A DNA stretch of 64,000 nt from Phycisphaeraceae bacterium. GTDB lineage: Bacteria > Planctomycetota > Phycisphaerae > Phycisphaerales > Phycisphaeraceae. The translations under genes were made by a program, and so were the position numbers. Below the pieces are notes generated by a model, which had not been told where the DNA came from, ran no database searches, and saw nothing but the letters and a program-made list of their open reading frames with translations. Of the stretch, positions 53,390 to 61,403 are shown in pieces; the stretch's first letter is position 1; the number at the start of each line of letters is the position of its first letter. Location of the stretch: NCBI GenBank assembly GCA_029260655.1, contig JAJDCU010000043.1, positions 62,001-126,000 on the forward strand, given 5' to 3'.

Positions 53390-54610
53390 CTAGTGCGCGC
53401 CCCATTCGATGGCGTTGATGTCGATGCCTTCGAGGACCATCTCGTAAAGCGGGCTGAGCTCCAGCAGCTTCTTGACCGCGGTGACGACCTTGTCGATGGT
53501 GTAATCGACCTCTTCCTCGGTGGTGAATCGACCCAGCCCAAAGCGTATCGAGCTGTGCGCGATCTCATCGCCCAGGCCAAGTGCTTTCAGGACGTAGCTG
53601 GGTTCGAGCGATGCGCTGGTGCAGGCCGAGCCGGAGCTGACGGCGATTTCCTTGATGGCCATCATCATGCTCTCGCCCTCGACGTAGGGGAAGCTGATGT
53701 TGGTCGTCTGCGGGATCCGGCGGTCGGGGTGGCCGTTGATCACCGCGTGCTCGAGCTGGCTGGTGATGCCTTGGTCGAGCTTGTCTCGCAGCTTCGATAA
53801 GCGTGCGGATTCCTCAGCCATTTCAAGGCGGCACAGTTCGCAGGCTTTGCCTAATCCGATGATCCCGGTGACGTTGAGCGTGCCGGAGCGCATACCGCGT
53901 TCGTGCCCGCCGCCGTCGATGATCGGGGTCAGCCGGACACGTGGTTTGCGTCGGCGTACGTAGAGGAAGCCGGCACCCTTAGGCCCGTAGATCTTGTGGG
54001 CCGAGCCCGACAGCAGGTCGACCCCGGCGCTATTGACATCGACCGGGATCTTCCCGACCGCCTGGGTCGCGTCGGTGTGCAGCAGCACGCCCTTTTCCTT
54101 GCAGACCTTGCCGATCTCGGGCAGTTCGTTGATCGTGCCCAGTTCGTTGTTGGCCCACATGATCGTGACGAGGATCGTGTCCTCGCGTATCGCTTCGGCG
54201 ACCTGGTCGGCGTAGATCAGGCCGTCTTCCCGGGGCTCAAGCCAGGTGATGTCGTAGCCCATCTTCGCCAGCCGCTTGCACGGGTCCAGCGTCGCCTTGT
54301 GCTCGTGGATGGCGGTGATGATGTGCCGGCCCTTGTCCTTGTACATGTCGGCGACGCCCTTGATCGCCAGGTTGTTCGACTCCGTCGAGCCGGACGTCCA
54401 GATGACTTCCTTGGGGTCCGCGCCGATCAGATCGCCGACCTGCTTGCGCGCGAGCTTGACCCCGTCCTCCGCCTCCCAGCCAAACGGGTGGTTGCGGCTG
54501 GCGGCGTTGCCAAACTTCTCGGTGAAGTAAGGCAGCATCGCTTCCAACACGCGCGGGTCGACCGGGGTCGTGGCGTTATGGTCCATGTAGATCGGCAGCT
54601 TCAGCGCCAT
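53390..54610 (-). CDS. iscS: Cysteine desulfurase IscS
   Basis: A protein of 406 residues from ATG 54610 (MALKLPIYMDHNATTP), preceded by GGAGC. PLP-fold motifs: TSGSTESNN, the catalytic His in ITAIHEHKA, the PLP Lys in SGSAHKIYGPKG, and the active Cys in VSSGSACTSAS, in the long-loop group I arrangement. It removes sulphur from cysteine and passes it to IscU. It lies 22 bases after iscR and 95 bases before iscU. Confidence 0.96.
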   Translation of the reverse strand: MALKLPIYMDHNATTPVDPRVLEAMLPYFTEKFGNAASRNHPFGWEAEDGVKLARKQVGDLIGADPKEVIWTSGSTESNNLAIKGVADMYKDKGRHIITAIHEHKATLDPCKRLAKMGYDITWLEPREDGLIYADQVAEAIREDTILVTIMWANNELGTINELPEIGKVCKEKGVLLHTDATQAVGKIPVDVNSAGVDLLSGSAHKIYGPKGAGFLYVRRRKPRVRLTPIIDGGGHERGMRSGTLNVTGIIGLGKACELCRLEMAEESARLSKLRDKLDQGITSQLEHAVINGHPDRRIPQTTNISFPYVEGESMMMAIKEIAVSSGSACTSASLEPSYVLKALGLGDEIAHSSIRFGLGRFTTEEEVDYTIDKVVTAVKKLLELSPLYEMVLEGIDINAIEWGAH

Positions 54611-54632
54611 CGGTTCGTGCTCCTTAGGTGAA

Positions 54633-55163
54633 TCAAACCCCCACCGGCTCGTGCGCCTGCGGGTTGTTGCTTTCTTTTTCACTGCGACAGGCGCCGCCGG
54701 GCGCGTCGCCTGCAATGTCTGTGGGACCGGTCGGCTCCAAACGGCCCGGATACAGATCCCCCAGCGTCAGCTCCTCCAGGAACCGGGTAATCCGATGGTG
54801 AAGCGAGCGGATCGGGCCCTGGATCGGGCAGTCCTCGGAAAGGTTACAGCCCTGGCCGACGATCGGCAGGCCGTCGGCACATTGCGTCAGGCGGATCGGG
54901 CCCTCCATCGCCGTCACGACCTCCAGCAGCGTCACCCGCCCGGGATCGATCGCCAGTTCGTACCCGCCGCGGGCCCCACGGGTGGACGCCAGGACCTTTG
55001 CCTGGACCAGCTCCTTGAGGATATTCATCAATAGCGGCAGCGGCAGACCGAACGTCCCGGCGATCTGCTTGGCGCTGACGGGCTCACACCCCCGCGCCCG
55101 TCGATCAGCCAGGAAAGCCAGCGCCACCAGGGCGTAGTCGGTTTTTCGTGTCAGATTCAACAT
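54633..55163 (-). CDS. iscR: Rrf2-family regulator IscR
   Basis: A protein of 176 residues. Winged helix at the N-terminus (LTRKTDYALVALAFLA, ISAKQIAGTFGLPLPLLMNIL-like helix-turn-helix at about 28-55). Three cysteines in CADGLPIVGQGCNLSEDC (about residues 95-112) match the spacing class of cluster-binding Rrf2 proteins. It should sense Fe-S status and regulate the operon it heads. A palindrome inside its own promoter (55250-55264) fits autoregulation. The tail beyond about residue 140 is polar and probably disordered. Confidence 0.92.
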   Translation of the reverse strand: MLNLTRKTDYALVALAFLADRRARGCEPVSAKQIAGTFGLPLPLLMNILKELVQAKVLASTRGARGGYELAIDPGRVTLLEVVTAMEGPIRLTQCADGLPIVGQGCNLSEDCPIQGPIRSLHHRITRFLEELTLGDLYPGRLEPTGPTDIAGDAPGGACRSEKESNNPQAHEPVGV

Positions 55164-55243
55164 AATGCCACGCGGGTCTACCCGTCACCGCCTCTACAAA
55201 GCCAATTGATCCTGATTATCAATAACGTCCAACTCGGCACATC

Positions 55244-55272
55244 ATATTAGTACTTCATCAGTACGCTTTCAA
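55244..55272 (-). promoter_or_regulatory. isc promoter with operator-like palindrome
   Basis: On the minus strand TTGAAA and TAATAT are separated by 17 bases, and the spacer contains the perfect inverted repeat GTACT-gatga-AGTAC. The start site would be near 55236, about 70 bases before iscR. The palindrome is a good candidate operator for IscR itself (inference). Confidence 0.65.
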
Positions 55273-55618
55273 ATCAGCTTAGAATCATTCCACAAAAACC
55301 GCATCACCGGACGCCGGCAAAGCCAGGGAAAATTCCATAAAGCATTACCCTGAATGATGTTGAGATCTATCCGGGCTTGGCGATTGAGGATCATGGGTTT
55401 AGCCGGGGGATTTCAGATCCAGGCCAATGAGGCTCGCATGCCTGCCCGGCTGCACCCGTGTATCACACAGCTCCTGGCCCCGATGGGCATACGATGCGGC
55501 CGATCCCGTTTTCCACTATAAAACCCGTCTCGATCGGCAGCCGAAAGACGCGCCCCCGTCGGGGGTCGGCGAACGGGTCGGCGGCAAGATGTAACTGTCA
55601 TTCAGTGGGAAACACGCC
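55273..55618. other. Intergenic region upstream of the adenylate-kinase-like gene
   Basis: 346 bases without a believable gene, between the divergent isc promoter and the kinase gene. A weak GTTTAGCC...GGAT-ttcag-ATCC element at about 55396-55422 may be a decayed member of the REP-like family. TATAAA at about 55517 could be a -10 box for the downstream gene. Confidence 0.35.
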
Positions 55619-56236
55619 ATGCATCGTTACAAGTCCATCCTCCTCTTCGGCGCCCCAGGGGCCGGCAAAGGCACCCAGGGCCAGGTCCTCGGCCGGATCC
55701 CCGGCTTCTACCACTGCGCCTGCGGCGATGTCTTCCGCAACCTGGACATCACAAGCGAACTGGGCAAGGCCTTCTTCGACTTTAGCTCCAAGGGCCAACT
55801 CGTCCCCGATGAAATCACCGTCAAGATGTGGGCGGAAAACATCCACGCACACACGGTCATCGGCGACTACAAGCCCACAAAAGACCTGCTCATCCTCGAC
55901 GGGATCCCACGCACCATCGAGCAGGCCAAGATCATGGATGGCTACATCGATGTCCTCAACGTCATCCACCTGATGTGTAACGACGAGAACGAGATGTTTC
56001 AGCGCCTCAAGCGCCGGGCGCTGAAGTCCAACCGCCACGACGACGCGGACGAAAAAGTCATCCGCAATCGCTGGCAGGTCTACGAACGCGAAACCGCACC
56101 CGTCCTCCAGCACTACCCAAGCGACATCGTCCACGACATCGACTCGATCGGCTCCCCCGCGCACGTCATGCACGACATCCTCGACGTCGTCGTCCCCGTC
56201 CAGGACAAGCACTTCGCCGCGTTTATCGACGACTGA
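55619..56236 (+). CDS. Adenylate-kinase-family nucleoside monophosphate kinase
   Basis: A protein of 205 residues. P-loop FGAPGAGKGTQ (residues 10-20), NMP-binding CGDVFRNLDI, the IPRT motif in LILDGIPRTIEQA, and an arginine-rich lid region (QRLKRRALKSNRHDDADEKVIRNR split around the lid). The usual adenylate kinase LID zinc loop is replaced by a short stretch. It transfers phosphate between ATP and a nucleoside monophosphate, probably AMP; specificity cannot be fixed. A standard adk may exist elsewhere, since the sequence departs from the ribosomal-operon type. Confidence 0.85.
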   Translation: MHRYKSILLFGAPGAGKGTQGQVLGRIPGFYHCACGDVFRNLDITSELGKAFFDFSSKGQLVPDEITVKMWAENIHAHTVIGDYKPTKDLLILDGIPRTIEQAKIMDGYIDVLNVIHLMCNDENEMFQRLKRRALKSNRHDDADEKVIRNRWQVYERETAPVLQHYPSDIVHDIDSIGSPAHVMHDILDVVVPVQDKHFAAFIDD

Positions 56237-56425
56237 TACGGATCCGATTTGCCCTCGTGCGTTCACACAAAAACAAAGCTCTTGTTCGTTGAACCTGGGC
56301 GGCGGTGATGCCTGAGGTTATTGCGGGATGCGTATGACACGCCTTCACTGGCGTATCGCTCGAATCTTGGCACTGATGTTACACGACGGGTCGCATACCC
56401 GCGTGTTGTCCCAAAGCGCAAGGAT

Positions 56426-56451
56426 TGGCGATTCAGGATCGCCCGCTAAAC
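56426..56451 (-). repeat. REP-like palindrome, copy 4
   Basis: On the minus strand GTTTAGCGG is followed by GCGAT-cctga-ATCGC. It has the same head as the other copies, and its arms are again complementary although different in sequence. It lies 42 bases before the second cysteine desulfurase gene. Confidence 0.65.
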
Positions 56452-56492
56452 AGAACAGCACGACTTAGGATCACACCCTAGAATCATGCGTC

Positions 56493-57722
56493 ATGGACAC
56501 GGTCTATCTGGACAACAACGCGACCACGAAGCCGGCCGATGAGGTCGTCGAGGCGGTGCGTCAGGTCCAGGCCGAGCTCTGGGCCAACCCGTCCAGCGTC
56601 CACAGGTTCGGACAGTTAGCCAGGCACAAGCTCGAGTTGGCCCGGGCGTCGGTCGCCGCTTTGATCGGCGCTCAGCCCCGTCAAATCGTCTTCACCTCCG
56701 GGGGGACCGAGTCGAATAACCTCGCGATCCAAGACGTGCTCGGAAGTGGTGGCCAAGACGCATCCGATGGCGTGCTGATCACCAGCCGGGTCGAACATTC
56801 AGCGGTGCGCGAACCGGCGGAAGAATTCGGGAAGGTCGGCACGACCGTTTGGCTGCCAGTCGGCGCCGGGGGTGTGATCGATCCTCAGGCTGTGGCGGAT
56901 GCGCTGGAGCAACACGCCGACGCGCCCGGCCCGATCCTGGTCAGCGTGCAATGGGCGAACAACGAGACCGGCGTGATCCAACAGGTCCGGCAGATCGCCC
57001 AAGCGATAGATGATGCCCGTCAGCGCAGCGCCGATCGCAGACCCGGCCGGGCGAGGGTGACCCTGCACGTGGACGCCTGCCAAGCGGTGGGCAAGCTGCC
57101 GGTGGATGTTCTGGCCGCGGGCGTCGACCTGTTGACGTTGTCCAGCCACAAGCTGCACGGGCCCAAGGGGGTGGGGGCCTTGTATGTCCGCGGGGGCCTT
57201 CGTATCCGTCGTCAGATGCACGGCGGGCCGCAGGAACTTCAGCGTCGAGGCGGCACGGAGAACACCGCCGGGATCATCGGGCTGGGCGTCGCGGCTGAGC
57301 TGGCCCAAGAGTTCCTGGCGGACCGTGCGAGGATCGAGAGGTTGACGGCGCTGCGCGACCATTTCGAACAGTCGGTGCTTCAGGCCGTCCCGGGCTCGTT
57401 GGTCAACGCCCCACCGGGGCCTGGGGCTGGCGGCGAGCGGCTATGGAACACCAGCAATGTTGCTTTCCCGGGCCTGGAGTCCGAAGCGATCCTGATGGGG
57501 CTCAGCGAAAACCGCGTGTGCGCCTCGGCGGGGGCGGCCTGCTCCAGCGGGTCGCTGGACCCCTCGCCGGTGCTGCTGGCGATGGGCGTGCCCGAGCCCG
57601 CGGCGCACGGGTCGGTGCGGTTTTCATTGAGCCGGCTCACCCAAGCCGATGAGATCGACCGGGCGGTTGAGGTGATCCCCCTGGTGGTGCGTCGGCTTGA
57701 GCGGGTGATGCCGAACCCCTAG
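56493..57722 (+). CDS. Second cysteine desulfurase (NifS/IscS family)
   Basis: A protein of 409 residues. MDTVYLDNNATTKP at the start, FTSGGTESNN, RVEHSAV with the catalytic His, PLP Lys in LSSHKLHGPKG, and the active Cys in SAGAACSSGS. It is clearly paralogous to IscS (53390) but divergent, and it is not next to scaffold genes. Possible roles are sulphur supply for tRNA thiolation or cofactors. No mnmA or similar partner is adjacent. Confidence 0.92.
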   Translation: MDTVYLDNNATTKPADEVVEAVRQVQAELWANPSSVHRFGQLARHKLELARASVAALIGAQPRQIVFTSGGTESNNLAIQDVLGSGGQDASDGVLITSRVEHSAVREPAEEFGKVGTTVWLPVGAGGVIDPQAVADALEQHADAPGPILVSVQWANNETGVIQQVRQIAQAIDDARQRSADRRPGRARVTLHVDACQAVGKLPVDVLAAGVDLLTLSSHKLHGPKGVGALYVRGGLRIRRQMHGGPQELQRRGGTENTAGIIGLGVAAELAQEFLADRARIERLTALRDHFEQSVLQAVPGSLVNAPPGPGAGGERLWNTSNVAFPGLESEAILMGLSENRVCASAGAACSSGSLDPSPVLLAMGVPEPAAHGSVRFSLSRLTQADEIDRAVEVIPLVVRRLERVMPNP

Positions 57723-57799
57723 CCACACACCGGGCTTTACCTTGGGCCGATCATGCCGCACAATAGCGGTTTGTCTGTGTGGTTAATGGTGGTCACTTC

Positions 57800-60049
57800 A
57801 TGCAATCGATGACGTGGACGATGTCCCGGCTCGGCAGCCGTTTCAACCTGCTGTTCGAGCCGTACAAGAACCGGGTGATGCACTCGGCGGTCGGGCGGTT
57901 CCTGGATCAACCCCTTGACTTGATGGTCGGGCTGATCGAGCCCGACGGCACGCACCGTGTCTTGCCATTCACCACCGAAGGCACGCCCCTGGCCAACCCC
58001 GAGCAGTTCGAGCGGATGAACTCGGTCACGTTCCGTGGCTACAGTGAAAAACACAACCTGCGATTCGAGTTCAACGTCCACGCGGTGTTCTACCCACAGG
58101 ACGAGCGGCTGTGCATCATGCCGGCATTTTATTTGGAGATGCGGGTTAATCCCGTGCACCGTATCCGCTGGCACAGCGTGACCAAGCCGCCTCAAAAAGT
58201 GAAGCTGTTCATCCGCCTGGGCCGATCGGACACCACCGTCACAGCCTCCCCCGACGCCGACGACACACCCGGCTCGATCGATCTGGCCTATACCAATTCA
58301 CTGACGCCTCAAAACGATCAATTCACCATGCCTGACGGTGTGGGCGACGGGCCGCAGCGCCGCGTGAACGTCCGCGAAAGGATTGTGAGCCTGAACAAGG
58401 GGTGTGAGGTCACCGAATGCGGACAAGGGCTGATCTACGAACTGCCCGTCACGGAATCGGGCAGCGGGACCAAGTGGCGTCTTGTCTGGGGCGCACACGT
58501 CGCCGACCCCGTCTTGAAAGTTAAGCACCGTGGCGGGATACACGACGCCGCGTTCCGATACAACAACGCCTGGGCCGACCTCGACCAGGTCATTCACGAG
58601 GCGATCGAAACCCGAGACCAGCGTCTGGCGCTGTCCAGGCGTTTTGAAAAGCTGCTCGAACAAGCCCCGCTGGATACCGCGCAGTCGCACCTGCTCGCTC
58701 AGAGCTTCCAGGGTTGGCTAAGCAACACCTTCTGGTGCGACATCCAGGAAGAGGACGGAGGCCGCGCCGAGTGGTTTAGTGTTTGGGAAGGCTCGTGTGC
58801 TTACCTGGGCACGCTCGATGTCGAGTACAACATCGCGCTTCTGTACCTGACACTCTGGCCGAAGTTACTGGGTGTTCAGTTCGCGCAGTGGGCCGAGCAG
58901 GTGAAGCCACACGAGGCGTCCGGTGGCAGCTACCTCAGCCACGACCTGGGCGCGGGCGTCGACGCCACCGGGCAGGCCTACCCCCACGACATGGAGGTCG
59001 AGGAGAACTGCAACTTCCTGCTGCTCTTGCAGGCGTACACCCACTGGACCGGCCGGACCCGCGTCGCCAAGGCTCAGGCCGACCTCGTCGCCCGATTAGC
59101 CAAGTACCTGATCTGGAGCGACCGTGACCAGACGGGTTTCCCCTCAGAGGGCGTAGCCAACACGATCGACGACGCCAGCCCCGCTATCCAATCCGCACGC
59201 AAGCAGACCTACCTGGCGGTCAAACGCCTCGCCGCCCTCAAGGCCGCCGCGGGCCTGCTGGGCCTCGTCGACCGGCACGAGCTTTCCCAACAGTGTGACG
59301 AGCTGGCCGACGCCGACCTGAGAAAAGTCGAGCAGGCCGCCTGGCTGGACGACCACTACGGCGTGTGCGTCGATAAGTCCACCGTCGGCGTCATCGACGT
59401 GTGGACCGGCAAGCCCCTGCCCTACGACACCCTCCCGGGCTGGGACGCCTACTCGATCTACACCGGCAACGGCCTGCTGCTGCCGCACATGGTCGGCCGG
59501 CCCGACCTGCTCAACCGCAAACGACTGCGAAGCGACCTCGCCAGCGCACAACGCGAAAACGCTTCACGCTACGGCTGCGGACACACCTCCGCCGAAACAG
59601 ACAACGTTTGGATCAGCCAGAACCTCTGGCGCGACACCCTCGCGCAGTACATCGGCCTGCGCCCCTTGTCCCCGCAGTACTACTGGGACATGCAGGTCAT
59701 GAGCAACACCGGCCCCAACTCCATGGGCTTCACCGATACCTACATCAACAACTATCTTTGCTTCAACCCGCGCGGCATCGCCGTCATCGGACACCTCCTC
59801 GCCGCGCCGCGGCTGATCATCGACCGCCTGGCGCCCGGCGGGGCCTACATCACCGTCGACCCCGATCGACACAAGCCACAGCGCTGGCCGCTATTGCCCC
59901 TGGCCGACTGGAAGGCCGGCAAGATCCCCGTCTGCGTCATCGATCACAAGGGACGGGTCACCATCGAGGGACAGATCGACCCCGTCATCGTCCACGGCAA
60001 CCAGCCCGACCCCGACCCCACCCCCAGCGGCACGCGACTGATCGGATGA
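57800..60049 (+). CDS. Large hydrolase-like protein with alpha/alpha-barrel features
   Basis: A protein of 749 residues from ATG 57800, preceded by GGTGG; a GTG at 57779 adds seven residues. No signal peptide. The N-terminal 240 residues are beta-rich (FRGYSEKHNLRFEFNVHAVFY). From about residue 300 there are helical repeats with SFQGWLSNTFWCDIQ, EGSCAYLGTLDVEYNIALLY, LSHDLGAGVDATGQAYPHD, EVEENCNFLLLLQAYTHWTG and WDAYSIYTGNGLLL. The beta-domain plus six-hairpin layout and the DLG/VEENCN segments recall DUF1793-type glutaminases and inverting glycosidases such as GH52. I cannot fix the family; carbohydrate hydrolysis is an inference. Confidence 0.6.
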   Translation: MQSMTWTMSRLGSRFNLLFEPYKNRVMHSAVGRFLDQPLDLMVGLIEPDGTHRVLPFTTEGTPLANPEQFERMNSVTFRGYSEKHNLRFEFNVHAVFYPQDERLCIMPAFYLEMRVNPVHRIRWHSVTKPPQKVKLFIRLGRSDTTVTASPDADDTPGSIDLAYTNSLTPQNDQFTMPDGVGDGPQRRVNVRERIVSLNKGCEVTECGQGLIYELPVTESGSGTKWRLVWGAHVADPVLKVKHRGGIHDAAFRYNNAWADLDQVIHEAIETRDQRLALSRRFEKLLEQAPLDTAQSHLLAQSFQGWLSNTFWCDIQEEDGGRAEWFSVWEGSCAYLGTLDVEYNIALLYLTLWPKLLGVQFAQWAEQVKPHEASGGSYLSHDLGAGVDATGQAYPHDMEVEENCNFLLLLQAYTHWTGRTRVAKAQADLVARLAKYLIWSDRDQTGFPSEGVANTIDDASPAIQSARKQTYLAVKRLAALKAAAGLLGLVDRHELSQQCDELADADLRKVEQAAWLDDHYGVCVDKSTVGVIDVWTGKPLPYDTLPGWDAYSIYTGNGLLLPHMVGRPDLLNRKRLRSDLASAQRENASRYGCGHTSAETDNVWISQNLWRDTLAQYIGLRPLSPQYYWDMQVMSNTGPNSMGFTDTYINNYLCFNPRGIAVIGHLLAAPRLIIDRLAPGGAYITVDPDRHKPQRWPLLPLADWKAGKIPVCVIDHKGRVTIEGQIDPVIVHGNQPDPDPTPSGTRLIG

Positions 60050-60185
60050 CCGAGGGCCGAGCAAATCGCGAGAAAAAATACCTCCCTGGTACTATCCGTC
60101 CAGTGCCGCGGTCTATACTTCACAGCCGAGTTGATGCGCCAGGCCGCGCAGGTACCCAAAACGAATCGTATTAAAGGAATACCCC

Positions 60186-60596
60186 GTGACGAACACCCCC
60201 TCAAAGAGCCTAACCTTCGCCGTCATGACTGTCACCGCCCTGGCCCTGGGCGGCTGCCAGCACAACGCAGGGCACGAAGCAAACACGGACGATCCGAACC
60301 AACGAGCCCAGTCGGCGATGCAGCGTTACATCGATCAGCACACTATCAACGGCGTCACACACTACTACGACTCGGTCGAGGGCCGGATGCTCCGGCTCAC
60401 ATTCGACTATCTCCATGACGGCGTGAAAGAAAAAGGGCCCTACCGAGTCAGCTGCGCCGACTTCAAGGACCAGTTTGGCCGAACACTCGACTTCGATTAC
60501 CTCGTGATCGAGGCGGACGGGTCATACCGGGTGACTCAGGCCCTGCTGCATAAAGTCAACGGCAAAAAACGCGACTACGACCCAACCAAAGAGTAG
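60186..60596 (+). CDS. Small hypothetical lipoprotein
   Basis: A protein of 136 residues from GTG 60186, preceded by AAAGGA at good spacing. Lipobox LALGGC (Cys near residue 24). The rest is soluble and mixed in charge (YIDQHTINGVTHYYDSVEGR, FGRTLDFDYLVIEADGSYRV), with a repeated His/Tyr segment but no known motif. Secreted and lipid-anchored; function unknown. It is 136 bases downstream of the hydrolase-like gene. Confidence 0.8.
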   Translation: MTNTPSKSLTFAVMTVTALALGGCQHNAGHEANTDDPNQRAQSAMQRYIDQHTINGVTHYYDSVEGRMLRLTFDYLHDGVKEKGPYRVSCADFKDQFGRTLDFDYLVIEADGSYRVTQALLHKVNGKKRDYDPTKE

Positions 60597-60611
60597 TCTC
60601 TCGGCGTCAAC

Positions 60612-60632
60612 TCACGGCCACAACCGCCGTGA
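60612..60632. terminator. Possible bidirectional terminator hairpin
   Basis: TCACGGC-cacaacc-GCCGTGA lies between the convergent lipoprotein and pyrE genes. No T-run is present on either side, so strength is uncertain. Confidence 0.35.
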
Positions 60633-60639
60633 CGTGGGG

Positions 60640-61173
60640 CTACCCATCGATCCCCATGCCCGACTTCGTCAGCAGGCTGTCGAACTCATACCCCGCCGAT
60701 ACGATGTTCTCGCGCGCGCCTTCCTGGCGGTCGATCACGGCGATGATCTTGACGACCGTGGCGCCCATCTCGCTAAGCGTCTGCGCCGCTTCGAGCACCT
60801 GGCCGCCGGTCGTGGCGATGTCTTCGAGGATCACCACGCGGTCGCCTCGGTTGATCAGGCCCTCGACCTGCTTGGCGGTGCCGTAGTCCTTTTTCTGGTT
60901 GCGGATCAGCACGAAAGGCTTATCTGCCGCGATCCCCGTGGCGCTGACCAGCGGGACCCCGCCCAGCTCCGCGCCCGCCAGCCGATCGACCCCGCCGGGG
61001 ATATCGGCGATCTTTTCGGCGAAGCGCTGAGCCAGGGCCTTGAGGATGTCCGGCTGGGTCTGGAACAGGTACTTGTCCAGGTAGAACGAGCTGATCCGTC
61101 CGGAACGCAGCCGAAACGAACCGCGCAGCAGGGCCGCGTCCTTGATCCGCTGGGTCAGTTGTTCGTCGGTCAT
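60640..61173 (-). CDS. pyrE: Orotate phosphoribosyltransferase
   Basis: A protein of 177 residues. LLRGSFRLRSGRISSFYLDKYLF at the start is split by the orotate-binding Ser/Gly/Arg segment; AGAELGGVPLV; and the PRPP-binding motif VVILEDIATTGGQ. The enzyme joins orotate and PRPP to give orotidine 5'-phosphate in pyrimidine synthesis. Slightly short of the E. coli protein but complete. No other pyr gene is adjacent. Confidence 0.94.
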   Translation of the reverse strand: MTDEQLTQRIKDAALLRGSFRLRSGRISSFYLDKYLFQTQPDILKALAQRFAEKIADIPGGVDRLAGAELGGVPLVSATGIAADKPFVLIRNQKKDYGTAKQVEGLINRGDRVVILEDIATTGGQVLEAAQTLSEMGATVVKIIAVIDRQEGARENIVSAGYEFDSLLTKSGMGIDG

Positions 61174-61290
61174 GCCGGGAGTGTAGGGCGTGTCGGCGTC
61201 ATCGGAAAGCCCCGGCCGAGCGCCGGCCAGTCTCAGAGCGCATCGCGCAACTCACACAGCCGATTTCAACAACGCGCGGATGAACGCCAA

Positions 61291-61322
61291 CGCGCGGATC
61301 TGTGATCCGCCGCTAAAACGGC
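61291..61322 (-). repeat. REP-like palindrome, copy 5
   Basis: On the minus strand GCCGTTTTAGCGG is followed by the hairpin CGGATC-aca-GATCCG and CGCG. It lies between pyrE and the FHA-GspE gene. Confidence 0.7.
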
Positions 61323-61403
61323 AAGCCTGCGCGCCGAGGATCTGATTGATCGGTGTTGCGGACGTGGGCGTTGGTGATGCAGGAGGGTTTTGCAGGATGC
61401 GGG

